10,250 nt of DNA from GWC2-45-19 sp964358085 (GCA_964358085.1 CAYHNU010000024.1:1-10250); one strand, 5' to 3'. Shown: positions 1-5,352, numbered from the stretch's first letter. Notes: generated from the letters alone by a model not told the origin. A program made the numbers and translations.

Positions 1-1258
1 GTTTAGTAATTTGCGTTTTTTTCTCCTCCAACTTTAGTTTTTCGTCAAACAATTCGTTTTTCTTTTGTTTGTAAACTTCCGGTTCGATAACTTGGTCGAG
101 ATAGCCGTCAAGAAGCCTATTGAGTTTTATTTCGGTTTCTTGAATTTCTGAATTAAGTCTTTGAGTTTCTGTTTCGCTTTCGATTTTGTCTTTTTCCTCG
201 GCTTCAACAATCCATTTCTCAAAATATGGTTCCCAATCTTCGTGCAAGCCGCAATCACGGACAATTTGCCTTAATTGTCCTTCAAGTTCCGGTTCGTTGA
301 CATATTTTTGATTGCAGGGTTTTAACTTTTTAGTACAACGATAGTAAATATATTCAACTTCACCTCTGGTCGTGGGATAAATTTTAGTGTGGGTTTCCGC
401 CGTGATTGCGGCGTCGCATTCTCCGCAAATTGCCAAACCGGAAAAAGCAAAATCATGTCCTTTATTCCTCGGCCTTTCGATTTTCTCAATTTGTTTTTGG
501 ACTTCGTCAAACAGCTTTTTGCTGATAAAAGTTTTATGTGTACCTTGGTAATATTCTCCAGCATAATTCATTATGCCCAGATAAAATTTGTTTTTGAGCA
601 TGTTTTTGACTTGGTCCACTTTGACGGGTTTCCCGTCAATCTTCTTAATCCCAAATCTGTGAAGAAAATTTGAGATTTCAACAAAAGATTTTCCACCTTC
701 AGCAAAAAGCAGAAATGCTTTCTTGACGATTCTTGATTTTTCTTCATCAACATCTATTCCCCTCGTTTTGGGGTTATTGATATAACCATACGGTGCTTTA
801 CTTGGCCAAACACCATTACGAAGTTTTTGACGGTTACCTCGCTTTACATTTTCGGAAAGGTTATCAACGTAATACTTGGATTGGCCAAAAGCGATTGAAA
901 GCATAAATTTCCCTTGCGGTGTGCTTTCAAACCAAAACGAGGGGAATTTTAGATCAAGGATTTTGCCGGTATCGAGAAGATAAATCACTTTTCCACCATC
1001 AATAGAATTCCTAGCAAGACGATCTGGGTGCCACGAAAGTATTCCGTTAGCTTCCCCTTTTTCGATTTTCTTCAAAACAATTTCAAACTGTTCTCTCCCC
1101 GGCACTTTAGCCGTTTTGGCTTCAGTGATAAATTCAGAAACAGTTAAGCTTTCTCTTTTAGCAAACTCCTTGAGTTCGGCAATTTGTGCCTCAATAGACA
1201 AAACTTGTTTGTCCTTTTCGTCTGTAGATTTTCTGCAGTAGGCAATGTATTTAGTCAT
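1..1258 (-). CDS. Large serine recombinase, C-terminus cut by window edge
   Basis: This gene encodes a site-specific DNA recombinase of the large serine family; 419 codons are visible without a stop, and the C-terminus lies beyond the left edge. The resolvase-type catalytic domain starts MTKYIAYCRKS, with Ser11 as the likely nucleophile, and carries the family motif WHPDRLAR (residues 76-83). A 'recombinase' domain follows (about 150-265), with the usual KAPYGY segment. A zinc ribbon comes next: CGEC at 278-281 paired with Cys308 and Cys315. From about 350 to the edge the protein is charged and looks like a coiled coil. These domains are the known layout of phage and ICE integrases that join attP and attB. 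I use the ATG at 1258; no Shine-Dalgarno sequence precedes it. All core catalytic motifs are intact, so it is probably active. It may be the integrase of an element extending leftwards. Family call certain; target unknown. Confidence 0.93.
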   Translation of the reverse strand, partial: MTKYIAYCRKSTDEKDKQVLSIEAQIAELKEFAKRESLTVSEFITEAKTAKVPGREQFEIVLKKIEKGEANGILSWHPDRLARNSIDGGKVIYLLDTGKILDLKFPSFWFESTPQGKFMLSIAFGQSKYYVDNLSENVKRGNRQKLRNGVWPSKAPYGYINNPKTRGIDVDEEKSRIVKKAFLLFAEGGKSFVEISNFLHRFGIKKIDGKPVKVDQVKNMLKNKFYLGIMNYAGEYYQGTHKTFISKKLFDEVQKQIEKIERPRNKGHDFAFSGLAICGECDAAITAETHTKIYPTTRGEVEYIYYRCTKKLKPCNQKYVNEPELEGQLRQIVRDCGLHEDWEPYFEKWIVEAEEKDKIESETETQRLNSEIQETEIKLNRLLDGYLDQVIEPEVYKQKKNELFDEKLKLEEKKTQITK

Positions 1259-1282
1259 GGGTTTTTTCTAAAAGTTCTTTAA

Positions 1283-1297
1283 GTCCGCGGAGCGGAC
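1283..1297. repeat. Short GC-rich hairpin
   Basis: GTCCGC (1283-1288) pairs with GCGGAC (1292-1297) around a GGA loop. It stands two bases before a second hairpin (1299-1319), so the two form a tandem pair just upstream of the recombinase start codon. The role is unknown; tandem hairpins of this sort can end transcription or bind a recombinase. Confidence 0.5.
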
Positions 1298-1298
1298 A

Positions 1299-1319
1299 GG
1301 GTTTCTTGAGAAGAAACCC
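1299..1319 (+). terminator. Candidate intrinsic terminator hairpin
   Basis: GGGTTTCTT (1299-1307) and AAGAAACCC (1311-1319) form a perfect 9-bp stem with a GAG loop. The plus strand continues with ATTTTT and, a little later, TTTTT, as in a rho-independent terminator. No plus-strand gene is seen just upstream in this window, so it may instead act as a structural or recombination element. The hairpin is certain; the termination function is an inference. Confidence 0.45.
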
Positions 1320-1381
1320 AATTTTTGCGTTTTTCTTCATTCTTTTTTACGGCGGCTTTCGGCGGACTTGAATTTTCCCTT

Positions 1382-1421
1382 TGCGGCGCTCGCATCGGGC
1401 GGCGGCGACGCGAGCGCCGCA
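1382..1421. repeat. GC-rich 12-bp inverted repeat
   Basis: Positions 1382-1393 and 1410-1421 are perfect reverse complements (core GCGGCGCTCGC), separated by a 16-base GC-rich spacer. It lies about 28 bases outside the left arm of the long inverted repeat and has no counterpart beyond the right arm. Function unknown. Confidence 0.5.
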
Positions 1422-1448
1422 CCCAACGATTTCGCGATTTCCCAAATG

Positions 1449-1564
1449 GTGCTCGTTTTTGGAAAAATTCGAACTTATTTCAAAGAAAATTGTTAGTTGT
1501 TTGCTCGCCTCGCTTCGCTCGGCTCGCTACTTCAGCGCGGCGCCCCCCACCCGCCGCGCCTCCG
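1449..1564 (+). repeat. Left arm of a 116-bp inverted repeat
   Basis: This 116-base block is the reverse complement of 2245-2360 with a single mismatch (C1560 opposite A2249) and no indel. The outer half is AT-rich. The inner half is GC-rich, with repeated CTCGC words and a hairpin of its own: GCGCGGCG (1535-1542) against CGCCGCGC (1552-1559). The two arms enclose 680 bases holding one small gene and its promoter. The identity between the arms suggests recent duplication, gene conversion, or selection for recombination. Confidence 0.92.
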
Positions 1565-1736
1565 AAACTGTCGGCTCGAATTGGCTGCATAAGCAGCTAA
1601 AGAAAAAACGCGAAAATTTTTAAAGAACAAAACTCAAATGCCCTCACTGGTGTGCTCACATTCTTGCGAATATGTCCAATGAGGGCATTAAAAATTCGCA
1701 AGATTTATGAGCATAAATTTATACTACCAAACTTTA
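1565..1736. other. Non-coding region inside the inverted repeat, upstream of the small gene's promoter
   Basis: No gene is supported here. It includes a small hairpin (GCTGC 1584-1588 with GCAGC 1593-1597), an A-rich run, and the interleaved inverted repeats at 1637-1703 described separately. It separates the left arm from the promoter at 1737-1766. Confidence 0.55.
1637..1703. repeat. Two interleaved inverted repeats (pseudoknot-like or switch-like)
   Basis: Repeat A pairs 1637-1650 (AATGCCCTCACTGG) with 1676-1689 (13 of 14 bases). Repeat B pairs 1662-1671 (TCTTGCGAAT) with 1694-1703 (10 of 10). The order A, B, A', B' means that as RNA the two stems would form a pseudoknot or exclude one another; as DNA they could be nested protein-binding sites. 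The loop of A also holds the near-palindrome TGTGCTCACA (1651-1660). The block lies upstream of the likely promoter of the 1802 gene, so it is probably not in that gene's leader. Confidence 0.55.
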
Positions 1737-1766
1737 TTGGTAATTTCAATAAAATTCTGATAAAAT
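1733..1766 (+). promoter_or_regulatory. Promoter of the 130-aa gene with an operator-like inverted repeat
   Basis: A -35 candidate TTGGTA (1737-1742) stands 18 bases before an extended -10, TGA-TAAAAT (1758-1766). The inverted repeat TTTATTG (1733-1739) / CAATAAA (1747-1753), with a 7-base spacer, covers the -35 and part of the promoter spacer, where a repressor could bind. The boxes match consensus only partly. Confidence 0.4.
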
Positions 1767-1801
1767 ATGAATAATCATCTGCCAGTAAGGAGGTGGATTT
1801 T

Positions 1802-2194
1802 ATGACAATACAAAAATTTGTATTATATGCTGAGCCAAATTTTGAATTACTGGAAAGTATTGCAAAACAATTAGGTATAGAATTAACTATTGATAGGCAT
1901 ATACGTGAGGCTGAAAAATTATTTCAAAGAGGAATACGACCGCCCGGGACAGAAGATGGACATACTCCTAAAGAAATGGCGTATGTATCCCAAATCTTGA
2001 GAGCAGTTCAAGAACAAGCGACAGAATTCCTACCGACAGATTTGCATATCTATATAAACGATAGAGGCTTTGCAAATATTCCAGAAAACAACGTCCCTGC
2101 TTTTGTAGCAAGAGAAAGAGGTAGAGCCCTTCATGATTTAATAGGCTGTGTAGAGGGATTAAATCAGGTTATTCAGCATGAACGAGGAAAATAG
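1802..2194 (+). CDS. Unrecognised 130-aa protein enclosed by the inverted repeat
   Basis: I do not recognise this family. The product is soluble-looking, with no signal peptide or membrane segment. It starts MTIQKFVLYAEPNFELLE, has charged helical stretches (about residues 10-42 and 60-80), and a central PPGTEDGHTPKEM segment. The start is the ATG at 1802: it lies 8 bases after TAAGGAGG, a near-perfect Shine-Dalgarno sequence and the strongest in the window. A GTG at 1793 overlaps that site and is unlikely. Most other genes here lack such a site, so this gene may have come in from elsewhere. It is the only gene between the inverted-repeat arms and is next to a serine recombinase, so it may be cargo of a small mobile or invertible unit. 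That is inference; coding status rests on the RBS, uninterrupted frame and ordinary amino-acid composition. Confidence 0.8.
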   Translation: MTIQKFVLYAEPNFELLESIAKQLGIELTIDRHIREAEKLFQRGIRPPGTEDGHTPKEMAYVSQILRAVQEQATEFLPTDLHIYINDRGFANIPENNVPAFVARERGRALHDLIGCVEGLNQVIQHERGK

Positions 2195-2201
2195 ATTTTA
2201 A

Positions 2202-2222
2202 TTTCTCGGCTTTGCCGAGAAA
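2202..2222. terminator. Hairpin between convergent genes, possible terminator
   Basis: TTTCTCGGC (2202-2210) and GCCGAGAAA (2214-2222) form a perfect 9-bp stem with a TTT loop, 7 bases after the stop of the 130-aa gene. The plus strand continues with A's rather than T's, so it is not a textbook intrinsic terminator. Its position between convergent genes fits a transcript-end stabiliser or a bidirectional terminator. Confidence 0.45.
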
Positions 2223-2244
2223 AAATCGCGCGCGCAAAAAATAA

Positions 2245-2360
2245 CGGAAGCGCGGCGGGTGGGGGGCGCCGCGCTGAAGTAGCGAGCCGAGCGAAGCGAG
2301 GCGAGCAAACAACTAACAATTTTCTTTGAAATAAGTTCGAATTTTTCCAAAAACGAGCAC
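2245..2360 (-). repeat. Right arm of the 116-bp inverted repeat
   Basis: This is the reverse complement of 1449-1564 with one mismatch. Its outer end lies 9 bases from the obg stop codon, so the repeat fills the gap downstream of obg. Read on the minus strand, both arms have the same orientation relative to their outer flank (AT-rich half outside, GC-rich half inside). Confidence 0.92.
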
Positions 2361-2369
2361 TGGCAATTT

Positions 2370-3290
2370 TTAAGAGCATAACTTTTTAAGTTCGGTCAGA
2401 CTTTCTAGATCGTAGATTGAGACAGGGGTAACTGGGTGTTTGAATTTCTTTAGATTTTTGATGTGTCCCAGGAGAGTTTTGCTGTCTACAAGATCGGTTT
2501 TGGTTAGGATTATGATTTGGGGTTTTTTGATGAGCAGAGGATCAAATTTTTCCAGTTCTACGGCGACGGCGTGATAATCTCCGACCGTATCGAGTGAATC
2601 AGCAGCGATGCAGTGAAGGAGCAAGCTGACTTTTTCGATATGTTTTAAAAATTTGATGCCTAATCCCCGCCCCCGGGAGGCTCCCTCGATCAGGCCCGGA
2701 ATATCGGCAATGACTTGGCCGTTTATGACCCCAAGATTTGCTTCAAGCGTGGTGAAAGGGTAAGCACCTACTTCGGCATGGGCGTTGGTCAGTTCATTTA
2801 GTAAACTGCTTTTCCCGGCGTTGGGCAGGCCGATGAGGCCGTATTTGGCTAAATATTTGAGGATCAGCCTGGTTTGCACCGATTTTCCGGAGAGACCCGG
2901 TTGAGCATAAGATTTGAGCTCAGAATCGCCCTGGCCGCCTAAACCTCCTTTGCAAAGCAAAATTCTTTGATCAAGATGGGTTAACTCGGTGGAAAGGTTG
3001 GTTTTGAGATTAATAATTGAGGTGCCGATAGGGAATTGAACCTCTGTATCTTGGCCGTCTTTTCCCGACCGATTGTTACTTCCCCCGGGATGCCCGTCTT
3101 CAGCCCTGATTTCTTTCAGACCGGAATACCTGTTTAAAGCCAATAAGTCAGACGTTACCGTAACATAGACGTCTCCTCCCCGGCCGCCTTTGCCGCCGTG
3201 GGGTTTAATTCTGGATCGATTGTTGATAGTAAGTCTTCCGGGGCCGCCATGGCCGGCAGTGATGGTAATGGTTAGGTCGTCAACAAGCAT
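2370..3290 (-). CDS. obg: Obg/CgtA-type ribosome-associated GTPase
   Basis: Obg is a GTPase that binds the 50S ribosomal subunit and helps its late assembly. The 306-aa product has the glycine-rich Obg fold first (about 1-150, with GGKGGRGGDV at 32-41 and CKGGLGGQG at 113-121), then the G domain: G1 GLPNAGKSS (154-162), switch threonines FTT (179-181), G3 DIPGL (196-200), G4 TKTD (263-266) and G5 near SIY (291-293). It stops soon after the G domain and has no C-terminal OCT domain. The N-terminal motif is degenerate: the usual CVSFRREK stretch after the first glycine run is replaced. I place the start at the ATG at 3290 (MLVDDL, matching the family start); the open frame upstream runs through the structured repeat and is not coding. 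A TATACT box ends 6 bases before this ATG, suggesting a leaderless message. Confidence 0.95.
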   Translation of the reverse strand: MLVDDLTITITAGHGGPGRLTINNRSRIKPHGGKGGRGGDVYVTVTSDLLALNRYSGLKEIRAEDGHPGGSNNRSGKDGQDTEVQFPIGTSIINLKTNLSTELTHLDQRILLCKGGLGGQGDSELKSYAQPGLSGKSVQTRLILKYLAKYGLIGLPNAGKSSLLNELTNAHAEVGAYPFTTLEANLGVINGQVIADIPGLIEGASRGRGLGIKFLKHIEKVSLLLHCIAADSLDTVGDYHAVAVELEKFDPLLIKKPQIIILTKTDLVDSKTLLGHIKNLKKFKHPVTPVSIYDLESLTELKKLCS

Positions 3291-3296
3291 GGGTGA

Positions 3297-3302
3297 AGTA
3301 TA
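3297..3302 (-). promoter_or_regulatory. Candidate -10 box of obg
   Basis: TATACT on the minus strand lies 6 bases before the obg ATG, which would put the transcript start at or next to the start codon. I see no convincing -35; that region falls at the edge of the structured element at 3321-3437. Confidence 0.4.
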
Positions 3303-3320
3303 CTCTATCCCCTTATCCCC

Positions 3321-3437
3321 CTTCGCAGAAAACCTCGGGCGTAAGCCCGTGGATGAATGCGAAGAAATTTCTGCTTCGGAGGGATTCCGCTCCCGACGAA
3401 GCAACAGGGAGAAGATACCCCGACTGTAAGGTCGGGG
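3321..3437 (+). mobile_element. Structured element resembling an IS200/IS605 right end or omegaRNA
   Basis: Three consecutive hairpins are packed here: CTTCGCA (3321-3327) with TGCGAAG (3358-3364) around an inner CGGGC-GTAA-GCCCG stem (3336-3349); GCTTCG (3373-3378) with CGAAGC (3397-3402); and CCCCGAC (3418-3424) with GTCGGGG (3431-3437). The final CCCCGAC...GTCGGGG hairpin followed by AGCTTCA, and the CGGGC...GCCCGTGGATGAA motif, resemble the 3' ends of IS200/IS605 elements that encode the TnpB guide RNA scaffold. No tnpA or tnpB is present, so it would be a non-autonomous relic (MITE-like) or a stand-alone RNA. It fills the gap between the stop codon of the membrane-protein gene and the obg promoter. 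The hairpins are certain; the family assignment comes from pattern memory and is tentative. Confidence 0.45.
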
Positions 3438-3441
3438 AGCT

Positions 3442-3645
3442 TCATTTCAGAAGCATTTTCAGACCCCAGAAGACCAAAATTAGAGGCCAGAGTTTAGAGA
3501 CGATGTCTAAAATTCCCCAGGGAAGAAGTCCAAAATTATTCAAAATAATAATCAGGCCAAGAGTGGCGACTATGGACCCGCCGATTAATTTGGAATGGCT
3601 ATCTTTTTTGACGACTTGGGCTTTAGGGGCTTCTTTGTTGACCAT
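3442..3645 (-). CDS. Small LiaI/LiaF-like two-helix membrane protein
   Basis: This 67-aa protein has a lysine-rich cytoplasmic N-terminus (about 1-19) and two hydrophobic helices: about 20-42 (LIGGSIVATLGLIIILNNFG) and about 43-65, joined by a short LPWG turn. The pattern of a glycine-rich first helix, NNFGLLPWGI, then a W-P-L-I-L-V-F-W-G second helix is that of the LiaI/LiaF-like (DUF5668-type) transmembrane domain found in small membrane proteins of many bacteria. The domain's function is not established; in LiaF it belongs to an envelope-stress sensor. The start is the ATG at 3645, preceded 6 bases upstream by a -10 box and a consensus TTGACA -35. The TGA stop lies within bases that abut the structured element. 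It is a real small gene, not a shadow: the composition and helix pattern are clear. Confidence 0.8.
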   Translation of the reverse strand: MVNKEAPKAQVVKKDSHSKLIGGSIVATLGLIIILNNFGLLPWGILDIVSKLWPLILVFWGLKMLLK

Positions 3646-3651
3646 GTATTT

Positions 3652-3680
3652 AATATGACCTAAAGTTTTACCCTTGTCAA
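3652..3680 (-). promoter_or_regulatory. Promoter of the LiaF-like gene
   Basis: A consensus -35 TTGACA (3675-3680) is separated by exactly 17 bases from CATATT (3652-3657, 4 of 6 matches to TATAAT). The box ends 6 bases before the ATG at 3645, so the message should have essentially no leader. It overlaps the outward-facing promoter of the tRNA. Confidence 0.55.
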
Positions 3681-3685
3681 TGGGT

Positions 3686-3691
3686 TATAAT
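3686..3691 (+). promoter_or_regulatory. -10 box of tRNA-His
   Basis: A perfect TATAAT ends 14 bases before the mature tRNA 5' end. The -35 region is poor and overlaps the divergent promoter of the LiaF-like gene, so the two may compete. Confidence 0.5.
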
Positions 3692-3705
3692 TAGCCTGGG
3701 TTTAT

Positions 3706-3782
3706 GGTGGTGTGTGCCGAACGGTTTAGGCGCTGCCCTGTGAAGGCAGAATCAGCGGGTTCGATTCCCGTACACCACCCCA
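3706..3782 (+). tRNA. tRNA-His (anticodon GTG)
   Basis: The cloverleaf folds fully. The acceptor stem is GTGGTGT (3707-3713) with ACACCAC (3772-3778). The extra G at 3706 (G-1) faces C73 (3779), the identity pair specific to histidine tRNA. The anticodon stem is CTGCC/GGCAG, the loop is CTGTGAA, and the anticodon GTG is at 3740-3742. The T arm is GCGGG-TTCGATT-CCCGT. The variable loop has 5 bases. The 3' CCA is encoded (3780-3782). The D stem is G-C, C-G, C-G with a G13/A22 mismatch. The two bases between acceptor and D stem are GT instead of the usual T-purine, so the normally conserved U8 appears to be G. It is transcribed towards the CYTH-like gene, whose stop lies 20 bases beyond. Confidence 0.93.
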
Positions 3783-3802
3783 AGATCGGATGAAGTTCAC
3801 AC

Positions 3803-4402
3803 CTATTTAACTGATAGATATTGCTTGATTATTTCTTGGATTTGTTTTGGTTTTAGATCGGTGTCTCTAAGGTTTAATTCTTCGTTCCATTTATTCCAAA
3901 ATTCGACAGTTGTTTTGGTAACTAAATCGAACAGACCCAGATCTATCAAAACTTGATTTAGGTCTGTGTCGTCGCCAATTGCCTCTACTTCGAAGTTATA
4001 TTTATCATTTTTGCCACTTTGGTGAGTGATTTTGATTTCAAAGTTTGGTTGTTTAAAAATATAATTGTCGTGTTGATATATGTAGCAAGAGTCGTCTCCG
4101 GGAATTAGCACTCTAAGTATTTGGTATGAATTAAATATTTCATTTAGGTCGGACGGCAGTCCAATCCTTTGTTCAGATCTAACTCTTTGTTGCTTCTCAC
4201 CAGTGTCACCTACTTTTTGCATGATTTCGGCTTTTCCGTTAGTTATTCGAATCCTAGTGTCTATATTGTCTCGACTGTGATCCCAGAAGGAAAAAGATAG
4301 TCGCTTAGAATGGGCTGGTGTGCCAAAACGTTTTGTAAATTCGTTCAATAATTTTTCGAATTGAGCTTTTGTTAAGACCCCCCAAGACTCTGTTTCAGTC
4401 AT
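3803..4402 (-). CDS. CYTH-like (triphosphate tunnel) domain protein
   Basis: CYTH proteins fold into a beta tunnel that binds triphosphates and metal ions; known members include class IV adenylate cyclase, thiamine triphosphatase and RNA triphosphatase. The 199-aa product shows the family's strand pattern: ETES near the N-terminus (3-6), DTRIRITNGKAEIMQK (48-63) with alternating basic residues, QRVRSEQRI (72-80), FEIKIT (121-126) and FEVEA (137-141) with paired acidic residues. The classical EXEXK signature is imperfect: no lysine follows ETE in register, so catalysis is uncertain. I use the ATG at 4402; a TTG at 4408 in the same frame would lie within the space between the -10 box (TATAAT, 4411-4416) and the start. 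The gene is divergent from the flavin oxidoreductase gene and may handle a triphosphate made by the neighbouring nucleotide enzymes (inference). Confidence 0.72.
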   Translation of the reverse strand: MTETESWGVLTKAQFEKLLNEFTKRFGTPAHSKRLSFSFWDHSRDNIDTRIRITNGKAEIMQKVGDTGEKQQRVRSEQRIGLPSDLNEIFNSYQILRVLIPGDDSCYIYQHDNYIFKQPNFEIKITHQSGKNDKYNFEVEAIGDDTDLNQVLIDLGLFDLVTKTTVEFWNKWNEELNLRDTDLKPKQIQEIIKQYLSVK

Positions 4403-4410
4403 ATCCAAAG

Positions 4411-4440
4411 ATTATACAAGTAGACTGATAGTTTTGTGAA
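4411..4440 (-). promoter_or_regulatory. Promoter of the CYTH-like gene
   Basis: TTCACA (4435-4440, 5 of 6 matches to TTGACA), an 18-base spacer and a perfect TATAAT (4411-4416) lie on the minus strand. The -10 box ends 8 bases before the ATG at 4402, so the transcript would begin at or within two bases of the start codon. Confidence 0.65.
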
Positions 4441-4444
4441 TAGT

Positions 4445-4473
4445 TTAATAACTACAGGACATTATGTTAAGAT
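4445..4473 (+). promoter_or_regulatory. Promoter of the flavin oxidoreductase gene
   Basis: TTAATA (4445-4450), a 17-base spacer and an extended -10, TGT-TAAGAT (4465-4473), end 6 bases before the ATG at 4480. Each box matches 4 of 6 consensus bases; the spacing and the TGn extension add support. It is divergent from, and does not overlap, the CYTH-like promoter. Confidence 0.45.
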
Positions 4474-4479
4474 TCGGAC

Positions 4480-5352
4480 ATGGAAAGAAAGCTCGGTGTA
4501 ATTTTGCCTCGCGAATTGTCTAATGGCAGGAGCCTGCTATATTTAGCTAGAGAAACCGAGAAGATGGGTTACGACTATCTGGTCGCATGTGATCATGTAG
4601 TTCTTCCAGACCAATCTTCTCGAACGGACAAGCTTAAATACTCATTAGACGAGCAATATACAGACCCACTTACTTTGCTAGCAGCGATTGCGGCCGTGAC
4701 AACAAATATAGAGCTTTTTACCGGAGTGATGGTGTTACCTGAGAGACCAACGGCGTTAGTAGCCCGACAGGCTGCGGATGTGGACATCCTTAGTAATGGC
4801 AAGCTTCATCTTGGTGTTGGGGTAGGCTGGTCAAAAGATGAATTTGAAGCTCTTGGGGAAGGTGACACTTTCTCGTGTCGAGGTAAAAGAATCGAGGCAC
4901 AAATAACTCTCTTGCGCCAGCTTTGGACTCAAAACTCAGTTACGTTCACCAGCCAACATGAACAACTCAATGCGGTAGGCATAAACCCCAAACCAGTCCA
5001 GCAACCAATTCCTGTATGGATAGGCGGAACGGACGTCAAAGTCATAGATAGAACTGTCAGACTTGCTGACGGGTGGATACCTCGTGGCAAAGCTGCAATG
5101 TTTAAAGACACACTGTCAGTTCAGTTTCAGCATGCGTTAGAAGTGCATCAACGAGATGCGATCTCGCTTCCGGTTATGGGAAAGGTTAATGTCAGATGGG
5201 AGATTGAAGAAAACAATTGGCAACAAGAAGGTGATGATTGGCTAAGAAGTCCATTGGTTACCCATCTGTCTGTGGGCTCTATTGGAGGTAATAACAGCAG
5301 ACTTGAAGATCATTTGGAAATTCTTTTGAAAGCTAAAAACCATTTTAAGTAA
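4480..5352 (+). CDS. Luciferase-like (LLM class) flavin-dependent oxidoreductase
   Basis: This 290-aa protein belongs to the bacterial luciferase superfamily of TIM-barrel enzymes that use F420 or FMN. Family marks are the N-terminal MERKLGVILPRE strand, ARETEKMGYDYLVACDHVVLP (24-44), DPLTLLAAIAAVTTNIEL (62-79), ARQAADVDILSNGKLHLGVGVGW (94-116) with the glycine loop near the flavin phosphate, and PVWIGG (178-183) late in the barrel. It resembles the subgroup often annotated as probable F420-dependent oxidoreductase. F420 synthesis is not expected in a reduced bacterium of the suggested type, so FMN, or imported F420, would be needed; this cannot be settled here. The start is the ATG at 4480, just after an extended -10. 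Its TAA stop is immediately followed by the reverse-complement stop of the kinase-like gene, with no base between them. Substrate unknown. Confidence 0.88.
   Translation: MERKLGVILPRELSNGRSLLYLARETEKMGYDYLVACDHVVLPDQSSRTDKLKYSLDEQYTDPLTLLAAIAAVTTNIELFTGVMVLPERPTALVARQAADVDILSNGKLHLGVGVGWSKDEFEALGEGDTFSCRGKRIEAQITLLRQLWTQNSVTFTSQHEQLNAVGINPKPVQQPIPVWIGGTDVKVIDRTVRLADGWIPRGKAAMFKDTLSVQFQHALEVHQRDAISLPVMGKVNVRWEIEENNWQQEGDDWLRSPLVTHLSVGSIGGNNSRLEDHLEILLKAKNHFK

Larger units (their letters stand above)
1259..1448. other. Non-coding, hairpin-rich region between the recombinase and the left inverted-repeat arm
   Basis: No credible gene lies here. The stretch is a patchwork of T-rich runs and very GC-rich blocks, unlike the AT-leaning genes around it. 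Open frames across it are low-complexity and rich in Arg and Pro, as expected of GC-rich intergenic DNA. It holds three perfect hairpins, listed separately, and would contain the recombinase promoter; for that I see only a weak candidate -10 (TAGAAA, minus strand) directly upstream of the ATG. Confidence 0.6.

Noticed and set aside
322..753. Open frames on both strands (322-564, 389-673, 571-753)
   Set aside because: All lie inside the recombinase gene in other frames; only the 1258-to-1 minus frame gives recognisable recombinase domains.
1325..1623. Two plus-strand open frames rich in Arg, Pro and Ser
   Set aside because: They cross GC-rich hairpins and the left repeat arm, have no RBS and no plausible protein composition.
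1449..2360. CRISPR array or toxin-antitoxin pair in the repeat-rich region
   Set aside because: There are only two inverted arms, no regularly spaced direct repeats, and only one gene between them, with no recognised toxin or antitoxin fold.
2173..2379. Minus-strand open frame sharing a peptide with the 1325-1600 frame
   Set aside because: The shared peptide comes only from the identical DNA of the inverted-repeat arms read in the same relative direction; not evidence of a protein family.
3291..3404. N-terminal extension of Obg to 3404
   Set aside because: The extra 38 residues come from the hairpin element and do not match the family; the known Obg start aligns with the ATG at 3290.
3190..3658. 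Plus-strand open frames across the obg start and the structured element
   Set aside because: They are antisense to obg and the membrane-protein gene and run through hairpins; typical spurious frames at IS605-like ends.
4593..5111. Minus-strand open frames inside the flavin oxidoreductase gene
   Set aside because: Antisense shadows of a clearly recognised gene.
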